A DNA stretch of 64,000 nt from Desulfovibrio inopinatus DSM 10711 (GTDB lineage: Bacteria; Desulfobacterota; Desulfovibrionia; Desulfovibrionales; Desulfovibrionaceae): contig NZ_AUBP01000007.1 in assembly GCF_000429305.1 (NCBI RefSeq), positions 62,001 to 126,000 of the forward strand, read 5' to 3'. Shown piece after piece: positions 27,102 to 38,262 of this stretch. The position numbers and the translations under genes were made by a program. The notes beneath the pieces are model-generated. The model did no database searches, was not told where the DNA came from, and was given only the letters and a program-made list of their open reading frames with translations. Each line of letters opens with the position of its first letter. Position 1 is the first letter of the stretch.

Positions 27102-28262
27102 ATGTTCCTGAAAGTCATTCGCAACGAGATTATCGAAGGCTTACAAAAATCTTCGAGTATCATTCCGGCCAAAGCCGGCGCGGCGTTTTTGCGCACTCTG
27201 TGGCTTGAAGCCGAAGGGGATTCCCTGCGCATTCTTTCCACCGACTCCAGCATTGAATTTACCGGGGCCTACCCTGCTCAAATCACCGAGCCTGGTCTGG
27301 CCGGAGTTCAGGGCCGGTCGTTTAACGATCTCGTCCGGAAACTCCCGCCCGGTGACATTACGCTGAAAATCGACCCTGAAACAGGCAACCTGCTCGTTTC
27401 TCAAGGTCGCAGACGCTATACCCTGCCCACCAGTGAAACGAGTTGGTTCCAAGCTTTTTCAGAATTTCCTGCTGGCGAGGCCGTGCTATGGTCCGGTGAT
27501 TTCTTGTCCGACCTTATCGACAAAGTCGGCTTCTGCGTCAGCGACCAGGACACCATGGAAGCGATGTCCTGCATGTTCATGAAACCTAGTACTGATTCAA
27601 CTCGTGTCGAAGTGTGCGCGTTGAATGGCCATCAGTTTGGTCTGTTCTCGTTCGTCAACGACGACATCCATGCGATTTTACCGCAAGAAGGTATCTTGAT
27701 TCAACGCAAGTATGTGACTGAACTCAAGAAATGGTTGACTGATGACGAAATTGAACTGTCCATCGGCGACAAACGGTTGTTTGTGCGCACGGCGGACAAT
27801 CGTGAATCCTTTAGCTTGCCGTTGTCGTACTATCAGTTTCCCGACTATCGGCATTTTACGGCGAAGGTCACTGAAGACGGAGCCGATTCATTGGAAGTCG
27901 ATCGAGCCGAACTCATCGACGCATTGGATCGTATTCGCATCTTTAATACGGATAGCGAACGGTGTACCTTCTTTGATTTCGAATCATCCAACCAGATCGT
28001 GTTGACCAGTCAGGGACAAGAGGCCGGTGCGGCCAATGAAGCATTGGAATGTGTCTTTACGGGCAATCTCAAACGCGTTGCGTTTCCAACCAGTGACCTC
28101 ATTGAAATTCTTAATCACTTCGTCTCGCAGAAAGTGCGTTTTGTGTTGAGCGGCGCTGAAGGACCGTGTGGCATAACAGGCGAAGAAGACCCCGATTATC
28201 TCATCATCATTATGCCAATGAAGGTTGTGGAAGACACGTATTACGAGGAAGAGGAAAACTAA
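27102..28262 (+). CDS. dnaN: DNA polymerase III beta sliding clamp
   Basis: A 386-residue clamp that holds the replicative polymerase on DNA. The start is placed at MFLKVIRNEIIEGL with GAGGGG 6 bases upstream; this is the normal clamp N terminus, while a longer frame from 27006 adds residues not typical of the family. Three clamp domains are recognisable: LRTLWLEAEGDSLRILSTDS in domain 1, RKYVTELKKWL in domain 2 and DLIEILNHF with the late IIIMPMKV in domain 3. gyrB starts on the base after the stop codon. dnaA is not upstream; a TRAP operon is there instead. Confidence 0.95.
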   Translation: MFLKVIRNEIIEGLQKSSSIIPAKAGAAFLRTLWLEAEGDSLRILSTDSSIEFTGAYPAQITEPGLAGVQGRSFNDLVRKLPPGDITLKIDPETGNLLVSQGRRRYTLPTSETSWFQAFSEFPAGEAVLWSGDFLSDLIDKVGFCVSDQDTMEAMSCMFMKPSTDSTRVEVCALNGHQFGLFSFVNDDIHAILPQEGILIQRKYVTELKKWLTDDEIELSIGDKRLFVRTADNRESFSLPLSYYQFPDYRHFTAKVTEDGADSLEVDRAELIDALDRIRIFNTDSERCTFFDFESSNQIVLTSQGQEAGAANEALECVFTGNLKRVAFPTSDLIEILNHFVSQKVRFVLSGAEGPCGITGEEDPDYLIIIMPMKVVEDTYYEEEEN

Positions 28263-30656
<2,394 letters not shown>

Positions 30657-30755
30657 CACCGAGCGGCATGTCTGTACGACGCGTTCTTCCGACCGGCTGG
30701 TATTATGCTTGGTGTGAAGGGCGCGTTTGGCGCATGACTGCGAAAGGCGTATGAT

Positions 30756-33188
30756 ATGATCGATAAAATCTCCATTGAGGAAGAGCTCAAGAAATCCTAC
30801 TTGGAATATTCTTTGAGCGTCATCATCGGCCGGGCGATTCCGGATGTGCGCGACGGGTTGAAACCCGTCCACCGGCGCATCATGTTCGCTCAGCACGAAT
30901 TAGGAAACTCCTACAATCGCGCGTATAAGAAGTCGGCTCGTGTGGTCGGTGACGTTATCGGTAAATATCACCCGCATGGCGACTCGGCTGTCTATGATGC
31001 CCTGGTGCGTATGGCCCAGGAATTTTCCATGCGCGACCCGCTGATTGATGGCCAGGGTAACTTCGGTTCCATTGACGGGGACGCCGCCGCAGCCATGCGT
31101 TACACCGAAGTGCGCATGTCACGCCTTGCCGGTGAATTTTTAGCCGATATTGATAAAGAAACCGTCGATTTTCGGCCTAACTACGACAATACACTCCAAG
31201 AACCATCGGTTTTGCCCACTAAGGCACCGAACCTGCTCCTCAATGGCAGTTCGGGGATTGCCGTTGGCATGGCTACGAACATTCCGCCACATAATTTGGG
31301 CGAACTCTGTGACGGTCTGTTGCATCTTCTCGATACGCCGGAATGTTCCGTCGATGACCTCATGGCCTATGTCAAAGGCCCGGACTTCCCGACAGGGGCG
31401 TCCATTTATGGGGGCAAGGGGTTGATCGAGGCTTATCGGACAGGGCGTGGCTCCATTAAAATTCGTGGTACCGCAACCGTTGAAGAACGCAAAAAAGGGT
31501 ATGAATCCATTATTATTACGGAAATACCTTATGCGTTGAATAAGTCGAGCCTGGTTGAAAAGATTGCTGCGCTGATCAACGATCGCAAAATTGAAGGCGT
31601 GTCCGATCTGCGTGACGAATCCGATCGAAACGGAATTCGGATTGTCTTGGATCTCAAAAAGGGCAGCATTGCCGAAATCGTCATCAACGCACTGTATAAA
31701 TTTACGCCGCTTGAGACCTCGTTCGGTATCAATATGCTGGCCGTTGCGCATAACCGCCCCGAGCTGCTGAATCTCAAAAGTATTCTGGTCTACTTCCTTG
31801 ACCACCGACGTGAAGTCATTCTTCGCCGTACTCGTTTCAATTTGCGGAAAGCGGAAGAGCGTGCCCACATTTTGGAAGGTTTGCGTATCGCGCTCGATTT
31901 CATTGATGAAGTTGTTGCCTTAATCCGTGCGTCCAAAACGCCGCTTGAAGCAAAAGAAGCATTGATGGCGCGGTTTGAGTTATCCGAACGTCAATCTCAA
32001 GCCATTCTCGATATGCGCTTGCAGCGATTGACCAACCTGGAGCGGGAAAAACTTCTCGAAGAATATCGGGAATTGCTCATGAAGATCGAATACTTCAAGA
32101 GCATTTTGGAGAATCCGCAAGTGCTGCGCGGAGTTATTCGCGACGAACTGACCGAGCTCAAGGAAAAATACACCACGCCGCGCCGTACCGCCATTTTGCA
32201 GGATCTCGAAGGGATCGATATTGAAGACTTGATTCCCGATGATGATGTCGTCATTACGTTGTCGCGTCGCGGCTATGTGAAGCGCACACGTATGGACAAC
32301 TATCACCAGCAAAAACGCGGTGGTAAAGGCATTGCCGGTGTATCCACCTCGGTGGACGATTCGGTCCAGGCGTTTTGCGCGGCAACAAACCACAAGTTTC
32401 TGCTGCTCTTCACCAATCAGGGACGTATGCACCAGATTAAAGTGCATCAGATTCCTGAAGGAAGCCGCACGGCCAAGGGCGCGCATATTGCCAATCTGCT
32501 CCCGATGGAAAAGGACGAGTATGTCGCCACGGCCCTTACCTTGCGCGACTTCGAGCCGGATCGTTATTTCTTCTTTGTGACCAAAAAGGGCATGGTCAAA
32601 CTGACGCATACGGAACTCTTTAAGAATGTGCGCAGTACAGGCATCAAGGCATGTACCCTGAAAGACGAGGATGAGCTTTTGGTGGTCCGTGAAGTCACAC
32701 AGGACCAGGAAGCGATTCTTGCCACCGAACATGGACATTCGATTCGTTTCCAAATGAGCGATGTTCGCCCGATGGGGCGTGCTGCCGCCGGTGTTCGCGG
32801 TATTGCACTTCGTGGCGGTGACAGTGTGGCTGCAGGCGTTGTTGTTGCCAATTCAGGACGAGATCAGCTGTTGACCGTTTCCGAGCGCGGTTTGGGGAAA
32901 CGTACGGAAGTTGGCAACTATCGAGTTCAGACTCGCGGCGGACGCGGCGTTATCAACATGCGTGTGACGCCCAAGACGGGAAAGGTCGTTGGATCGGTCA
33001 TGGTTGGAAGCAACGATGAAATCATGCTGCTCACATCGGCGAACAAGATTATTCGATTGGCCGTCAACGAAATCAGAACTTCGGGCCGCTCGACGCAAGG
33101 CGTCACATTGGTCAGATTCGGCGATGACGATGCCGTCATCGGGTTTGATTTGCTTGATGCAGCCATTATTGATGACGACGAAGAATAA
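30756..33188 (+). CDS. gyrA: DNA gyrase subunit A
   Basis: An 810-residue DNA-cleaving subunit. It opens with [17 protein letters not shown] and [17 protein letters not shown]. The catalytic tyrosine is in [12 protein letters not shown] (about 118). The region around [17 protein letters not shown] is the quinolone-resistance region, with Ser after Asp as in sensitive gyrases. The C-terminal beta-pinwheel carries the GyrA box QKRGGKG, which marks gyrase rather than topoisomerase IV. AAAGG stands 8 bases before the ATG. A 99-base spacer separates it from gyrB, and a strong terminator follows. Confidence 0.97.
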   Translation: MIDKISIEEELKKSYLEYSLSVIIGRAIPDVRDGLKPVHRRIMFAQHELGNSYNRAYKKSARVVGDVIGKYHPHGDSAVYDALVRMAQEFSMRDPLIDGQGNFGSIDGDAAAAMRYTEVRMSRLAGEFLADIDKETVDFRPNYDNTLQEPSVLPTKAPNLLLNGSSGIAVGMATNIPPHNLGELCDGLLHLLDTPECSVDDLMAYVKGPDFPTGASIYGGKGLIEAYRTGRGSIKIRGTATVEERKKGYESIIITEIPYALNKSSLVEKIAALINDRKIEGVSDLRDESDRNGIRIVLDLKKGSIAEIVINALYKFTPLETSFGINMLAVAHNRPELLNLKSILVYFLDHRREVILRRTRFNLRKAEERAHILEGLRIALDFIDEVVALIRASKTPLEAKEALMARFELSERQSQAILDMRLQRLTNLEREKLLEEYRELLMKIEYFKSILENPQVLRGVIRDELTELKEKYTTPRRTAILQDLEGIDIEDLIPDDDVVITLSRRGYVKRTRMDNYHQQKRGGKGIAGVSTSVDDSVQAFCAATNHKFLLLFTNQGRMHQIKVHQIPEGSRTAKGAHIANLLPMEKDEYVATALTLRDFEPDRYFFFVTKKGMVKLTHTELFKNVRSTGIKACTLKDEDELLVVREVTQDQEAILATEHGHSIRFQMSDVRPMGRAAAGVRGIALRGGDSVAAGVVVANSGRDQLLTVSERGLGKRTEVGNYRVQTRGGRGVINMRVTPKTGKVVGSVMVGSNDEIMLLTSANKIIRLAVNEIRTSGRSTQGVTLVRFGDDDAVIGFDLLDAAIIDDDEE

Positions 33189-33196
33189 AATTAATA

Positions 33197-33245
33197 AATC
33201 GGGGATACGGAACACTGTGATTGTTCCGTATCCCCGATTTTATAC
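33197..33245 (+). terminator. Rho-independent terminator of gyrA, possibly bidirectional
   Basis: The arms 33197-33215 and 33223-33241 form a perfect 19-bp stem (core CGGGGATACGGAACA) with a 7-base loop, and the right arm ends in GATTTTAT. The left arm begins after AATAAAAT, which gives a T-rich exit on the minus strand for the convergent cytochrome gene, about 50 bases beyond its stop. Confidence 0.9.
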
Positions 33246-33292
33246 GACGTTTCCACCTCTATCGACGTTGTCGAACCTCTCTCTTCCGCGAA

Positions 33293-34564
33293 TTAATGAC
33301 TTGGCTCCATGAGCAGCAGGTATAAAAATCCCATCGGTGAGGGTGCGCTGTATTGCATTCCGTGCGGTCCATTGCCTGATGGCGCGCTTGCATGACAGGT
33401 CATACATTCTTCGAGCGTTCCCGAATGGCCTTGCCAGGCAATAAATTTGATTGCATCGTTTGGTTCTCGGCTGAGTGCAATCGCGTGGGGGCTGTCATGG
33501 CATCCCGCGCAGTATATTGCTCCGTGTCCTGTGGAATATCGATACAGTGCATTGTTTTGTGTATAGTTTGAACCATGGCAATTACTACTGTCACATCGTG
33601 GTTCAACATTCCATGGTGAAGAATTACTCGCGACGGAGTCCATTCCACCGTGGCAGCGTATACAGTCAAAACCACTTTCTTGCGTCATGACATCACGCAG
33701 GCATTGGGTTTGTGGGCCGGGATGGCAACTGTAACATCCGGCGAGGGTGTTCGGCACCTTTCCAGCGTGCTTGTCATGCATGGCCCGGGACAGGCTGGGC
33801 AATCCGGCGACCCCAGGCTTTCCCAATGCGTTTGAACTATGACATTCCGCACAGAGCACCGGCCGGCGGTTCATTAAGGGCGTCGTATGACCTGCAGGGT
33901 ATTCGTCGCTATTTTCTTTATCATGCAATGTGAGAATGTTTGTTTCCACACGCCCTGTAGCGATGTCTTCTTGGCCGTTGTCCGCGTGGCATGAATCACA
34001 CCGCATTTCTGTGGAAACGGGTGCAACGACCGTTATCGTGGCGAGTTCTTTTCCCGATACCGAGTCATTCGCCGTCACAACGGCAAGCTGATAGGGGGCA
34101 CGCGTATTGGGTGCGGAATCGCTAAATTCTGTCAGTGGAATACCTTCCGCAACAAAGTGATCGTTCTGCAAGTCGAATGTCCCGGACAAGCCCTTCCCCG
34201 TCAGCCCGATATCGGCTGGCAGCGAAACACCGAAGAGCTGGAGGGCGTAATCCCAAAAATTGGATTTCGTGACGGAGGTTGTATTGTCCGGGAATGCGTA
34301 ATGGAGGGTGACACCAGACGTGATAATTTGAGGAGGATTGCCGACTTTGATGAGTTGAGCCCAGAGTGTGTTATACGGTGGGAGTACTGCTAAGTCCTGA
34401 AAATCATGGTTATAACAGTGCATTCCAAGGTCGTTCCAGGCAAGGAGAACATATTTATCCTGGGCCTGCGCGGGATGCGCGCAAAGGAAAAGGATACTCG
34501 ACACTATTGTTATAATAAAAGTTTTTTTGAAACGAGTGTCTCGTGTGATATTGTATACGCTCAT
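33293..34564 (-). CDS. Heptaheme c-type cytochrome, exported
   Basis: A 423-residue protein with a Sec signal peptide (cleavage near AQA-QD), so it is periplasmic or surface exposed. Residues about 36-190 form a beta-rich domain without heme sites. The C-terminal half has six CxxCH sites (CDSCH, CAECH, CYSCH, CIRCH, CAGCH, CMTCH) and one CX4CH site (CDSSNCH), giving seven covalent hemes. CX4CH is known from the cytochrome c3 family. The role is electron transfer; partner and direction are unknown. AAAGGAT stands 7 bases before the ATG. The gene is single, convergent with gyrA, with an inverted repeat in its upstream region. Confidence 0.9.
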   Translation of the reverse strand: MSVYNITRDTRFKKTFIITIVSSILFLCAHPAQAQDKYVLLAWNDLGMHCYNHDFQDLAVLPPYNTLWAQLIKVGNPPQIITSGVTLHYAFPDNTTSVTKSNFWDYALQLFGVSLPADIGLTGKGLSGTFDLQNDHFVAEGIPLTEFSDSAPNTRAPYQLAVVTANDSVSGKELATITVVAPVSTEMRCDSCHADNGQEDIATGRVETNILTLHDKENSDEYPAGHTTPLMNRRPVLCAECHSSNALGKPGVAGLPSLSRAMHDKHAGKVPNTLAGCYSCHPGPQTQCLRDVMTQESGFDCIRCHGGMDSVASNSSPWNVEPRCDSSNCHGSNYTQNNALYRYSTGHGAIYCAGCHDSPHAIALSREPNDAIKFIAWQGHSGTLEECMTCHASAPSGNGPHGMQYSAPSPMGFLYLLLMEPSH

Positions 34565-34934
34565 ACCACGATCCTTTGTTAAATATTGCTGGTAAGGAAA
34601 TGAATACTATATTGTATAGTAATCATACTTTTTTTGTCTAGAAAAAGGCGGCTCCAGCTGAGGTTGGTAGTGAGCATCATGTTCATATGAAGGTGCTGAG
34701 CATGGATTGTTGTTTTTCCATAAAGAAGCGGAGTTTGTGGCAAGAGTGTGGACTGGAAACGCTTTGCGGTCCACGGCGTCTATTTTCACATCGATTCGAA
34801 ATATTGCAATGAACAGCATGATATCTTCTCGTCTCCCCCGCTTGATCCGGGAATGCTCACCGTTGTTTGCATCCTGTACCTATTCAGTATAGGCCAGCCT
34901 GACGAGGGAAGATTCTTGCCCTTATTACCAAGAC
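34565..34934. promoter_or_regulatory. Divergent intergenic region with an inverted repeat
   Basis: About 370 bases between the cytochrome and the helicase gene. TACTATA (34605-34611) and TATAGTA (34615-34621) form a 7+7 inverted repeat with a 3-base spacer, 41 bases upstream of the cytochrome start, in an AT-rich stretch. This is a plausible operator or promoter element for the cytochrome, but I cannot name the regulator. No small gene was found in the rest. Confidence 0.35.
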
Positions 34935-37883
34935 ATGAAGCAACGCGACGTCAACGAATATATTGAGGCACTCAAGGCCGCCGAGCGATTGTCGGCAGTT
35001 GTGACTGAGCATCGTGTGGTCGAAGGTCATGATGCGGTCTTTGGCGAACCGGTACGGCCATGGCCAACGGTCGTTCGAGAGCTTTTGGAACAACGTGGCA
35101 TCTCTCAGCTCTATGCACACCAGGCTCGGGCTGCCGATCTTGTCCGGGCAGGAAAAAATATCGTTGCGGCGACGCCCACGGCGAGTGGGAAAACGCTAAC
35201 ATACACGCTTCCCGTTCTTGATCAGATTCTACGCGACCGAGGAAGTCGCGCGCTCTATCTTTTTCCCTTGAAAGCGCTTGCGCAGGACCAGCTACGGGTG
35301 GTCAACACGTTGCTCAATGGTTTGCCGGCTTCGGCACGGCCCAGAGCTGCCATTTATGATGGGGATACCTCGGCTAACGAGCGCAAGAAACTGCGTAAGG
35401 ACCCACCGCACATTCTCATGACCAACCCGGAAATGGTGCATCTCTCGCTGTTGCCACATCATCAAAGTTGGGCGGGTTTATTCGGCGGGCTGACCCATGT
35501 TGTCGTGGACGAAGTCCATACGTATCGAGGCGTCATGGGATCGAATATGGCACATGTCTTTCGGCGTATGCACCGGGTATGCGGCCGCTTCGGCGCGCAA
35601 CCGACGTATATTTTTTGTTCGGCAACCATTGGAAATCCTGAAGAGTTGACCCGAAATTTGACCGGCTTGGAGTGTGAGCCCATTTTGGAGAGTGGTGCTC
35701 CGGCTGGTCGGCGCCATTATGTATTTCTCGATCCGCTCGACAGTGCATCATCCGCCGCGATTACGCTACTTCGTGCGGCGTTGGCACGAGAACTTCGCAC
35801 CATTGTCTATACGCAATCGCGTAAAATGACCGAACTGCTCGCCATGTGGGTGGCTGAGAAAGCTGGCGATTATGCCTCGCGGATTAGTGCCTATCGGTCG
35901 GGGTTTCTTCCGGAAGAACGGCGAGAGATTGAAGCGAAAATGGCATTGGGTGAGTTGTTGGCCGTTATTTCAACAAGTGCCTTGGAACTCGGCATTGATA
36001 TCGGGGAACTCGACCTTTGTATTATGGTGGGCTACCCCGGTTCCATCATGGCAACCTTTCAGCGCGGCGGCCGGGTTGGCCGAAGTCAACGAGACAGTGC
36101 TGTAATCCTGGTTGCGGGCGAGGACGCGTTGGATCAGTATTTCGTCCATCATCCTCAAGAACTATTTGATCGACCTGCCGAATCTGCCGTTATTAATCCG
36201 GACAATCCCGTCATCGCTGGCCGTCACATCGAATGCGCTGCCGCAGAACTTCCTTTGAGCGATGGAGAAGCCTATCTTCAAGGCGAAACCGGGAAGACCG
36301 CATCACAATTGGAACTCCAAGGACGATTGTTGCGCAACGCCGAGGGAGACACCATCTATAGCGCGCGTACCGCGCCACATCGAGATGTCGGTCTGCGTGG
36401 TGCAGGAAAACGGTTTGTCATTGAATTACAGGATGGGGACCGGCGCACTACCATCGGCGAGATCGACGAATATCGGGCGTGTCGGGAGACGCATCCCGGT
36501 GCGGTGTATCTGCATCGTGGACAGGTACTCCTTGTGGATGATCTTAATCTAGCCGAAGGGACGGTGACGGTTGTCCGGCAACGCGTCGATTATTTCACGC
36601 GGGTGCGAGGCAATAAAGAAACCGAAATCCTCAGTGTTGACGACGAAGCGTGTGCATTTGGCATGCGTGTTTTTCGCGGGAGACTTCGTGTTACTGAACA
36701 TGTGACGGGCTATGAAAAACGCCAGACGCGTGGCAATCGCCTGATGACCATTGTCCCGCTCGACCTCCCGCCGTTTGTCTTCGAGACGGAAGGTTTTTGG
36801 TTTGCTGTCCCCCGTGCCGTCCAAGACGAAGTTGATCGGCAACTCTACCATTTTCGCGGTGGTATTCATGCGGTTGAGCATGCGGTGATCGGGTTTTTAC
36901 CTCTTGTCGTCATGACGGATCGTAATGATCTCGGAGGAATCTCCACGGAACTTCATCCGCAGCTCGGCCGGGCTGCAGTTTTTGTGTATGACGGTGTCCC
37001 CGGTGGTGTTGGGCTGACCCGACAGGCGTTTGCGAAAGCGGAAGACGTTATGCGCGGGACATTGGCTGCCATTGCAGGGTGTGAATGTGAGACCGGGTGT
37101 CCATCCTGTGTTCACTCGCCGAAATGCGGATCAGGAAACCGACCTATTGATAAAGCCGCGGCAGAATGTATCCTGCGATTACTTGACGAACAAACATGTG
37201 AACCGGAAGCGGTAACGGTCGATATATCGCCAGCCAATGGCCCCGAACAGGACGTTCGCCCAGCACAAGACGCGACTTCCGTATTGTTGGGAGCCACCTC
37301 GACGTTGTCCGCTGAACTTAAGGAGCATGGAATGGCCAATATCATTGTACCCAAGCGCTACGGTGTCCTGGACGTTGAAACCCGACGCTCGGCCGAAGAG
37401 GTTGGCGGATGGGGAAAAGCCTCCAAAATGGGAGTCTCGGTGGCGGTTTTATACGATAGTGAACACGATCGCTTCGATCGCTATGAGGAAGACGCTGTTC
37501 CTGCGCTGATAGAACGCATGCAATCTCTTGATCTGGTTATTGGCTTCAATGTGCTTCGCTTTGACTATCGAGTTCTTGGGGGCATTACTCGATTCTCCGC
37601 CAAGTCCATACCGACGTTGGACCTGCTTGATGCCATTAAAAATCGCCTTGGATATCGTGTTTCGCTTGATAACCTTGCTCAAGCAACGTTCGGCGTTCCG
37701 AAAAGTGCCGATGGTCTGCAGGCGCTTCAATGGTGGAAAGAAGGCAACCTTGAAGATATTGCCAAGTATTGTACAGAAGACGTTCGCCTCACTCGCGACT
37801 TGTATTTATATGGTAAAGAGCACGGTCATGTGCTCTTTACCAATAAGACGAAAAAAATCGTTCGTGTCCCAACAGGCTGGTAA
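34935..37883 (+). CDS. Fused DEAD/DEAH helicase (MrfA/YprA-like) and DEDD exonuclease (MrfB/YprB-like)
   Basis: A 982-residue protein. Residues 40-400 hold a superfamily 2 helicase core: motif I TPTASGKT, motif II DEVH, motif III SATIG and motif VI QRGGRVGRS. A DUF1998-type zinc module follows with CECETGCPSCVHSPKCGSGN (about 710-735), as in MrfA. From about residue 800 is a separate domain with DEDD residues: Asp and Glu in LDVETRR, Asp in GFNVLRFDYRVL, and Tyr/Asp in YCTEDVRLTRDL. This matches the YprB ribonuclease-H-like exonuclease. In Bacillus subtilis the two are neighbouring genes (mrfA/yprA, mrfB/yprB) for repair of mitomycin damage. Here they share one chain. The ATG lacks a good Shine-Dalgarno; no alternative in-frame start is near. 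Confidence 0.85.
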   Translation: MKQRDVNEYIEALKAAERLSAVVTEHRVVEGHDAVFGEPVRPWPTVVRELLEQRGISQLYAHQARAADLVRAGKNIVAATPTASGKTLTYTLPVLDQILRDRGSRALYLFPLKALAQDQLRVVNTLLNGLPASARPRAAIYDGDTSANERKKLRKDPPHILMTNPEMVHLSLLPHHQSWAGLFGGLTHVVVDEVHTYRGVMGSNMAHVFRRMHRVCGRFGAQPTYIFCSATIGNPEELTRNLTGLECEPILESGAPAGRRHYVFLDPLDSASSAAITLLRAALARELRTIVYTQSRKMTELLAMWVAEKAGDYASRISAYRSGFLPEERREIEAKMALGELLAVISTSALELGIDIGELDLCIMVGYPGSIMATFQRGGRVGRSQRDSAVILVAGEDALDQYFVHHPQELFDRPAESAVINPDNPVIAGRHIECAAAELPLSDGEAYLQGETGKTASQLELQGRLLRNAEGDTIYSARTAPHRDVGLRGAGKRFVIELQDGDRRTTIGEIDEYRACRETHPGAVYLHRGQVLLVDDLNLAEGTVTVVRQRVDYFTRVRGNKETEILSVDDEACAFGMRVFRGRLRVTEHVTGYEKRQTRGNRLMTIVPLDLPPFVFETEGFWFAVPRAVQDEVDRQLYHFRGGIHAVEHAVIGFLPLVVMTDRNDLGGISTELHPQLGRAAVFVYDGVPGGVGLTRQAFAKAEDVMRGTLAAIAGCECETGCPSCVHSPKCGSGNRPIDKAAAECILRLLDEQTCEPEAVTVDISPANGPEQDVRPAQDATSVLLGATSTLSAELKEHGMANIIVPKRYGVLDVETRRSAEEVGGWGKASKMGVSVAVLYDSEHDRFDRYEEDAVPALIERMQSLDLVIGFNVLRFDYRVLGGITRFSAKSIPTLDLLDAIKNRLGYRVSLDNLAQATFGVPKSADGLQALQWWKEGNLEDIAKYCTEDVRLTRDLYLYGKEHGHVLFTNKTKKIVRVPTGW

Positions 37884-37889
37884 TCTCAT

Positions 37890-38060
37890 TTATCGTATCA
37901 TCCATTGTGCCAGCCAGTAGACCACCGCTCCGACGCCAACGGCGCCATACATGGCCAGTCAGGGCGGGCAGCCTTTTTTGATAAAACGAACAAGGATCAG
38001 AAAAAAGAAGCCTCCAATGGCAACCCCTGATACCATAGGAATGCTGTGTACAATATCCAT
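37890..38060 (-). CDS. Small two-helix membrane ORF with an in-frame TGA
   Basis: GAAGGAGATACG places a strong ribosome site before the ATG at 38060. The frame reads MDIVHSIPMVSGVAIGG, a hydrophobic helix, then FIKKGCPP and a TGA at 37961-37959. The same frame continues without another stop for 22 codons, LAMYGAVGVGAVVYWLAQW plus a short tail, ending in TAA at 37890. Both halves are hydrophobic helices, so the whole looks like one 55-codon membrane protein split by TGA. Explanations are a nonsense mutation, a sequencing error or a recoded codon such as selenocysteine. A small GC-rich hairpin (GGCGCC/GGCGTC) lies about 12 bases after the TGA but does not match a bacterial SECIS closely. At minimum a 33-residue peptide is made. 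The gene converges on the helicase gene with 6 bases between stops. Confidence 0.5.
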
Positions 38061-38262
38061 CGTATCTCCTTCATTTATAAGGCAGCGAAAGTATGAATTC
38101 TTTTGGTTTGTATTTTAGACAGATTGTGTTATGTGAAGTATGAAGTCTTCTTTCATCTTAATGAAGCGATTGATTGACGATTTATTATTAAATGCATAAT
38201 ACAGAGAGTGACATAGCAGGATCCTTCGTTCATATGCGTTATTTATATTGTTGAGAGCGATT

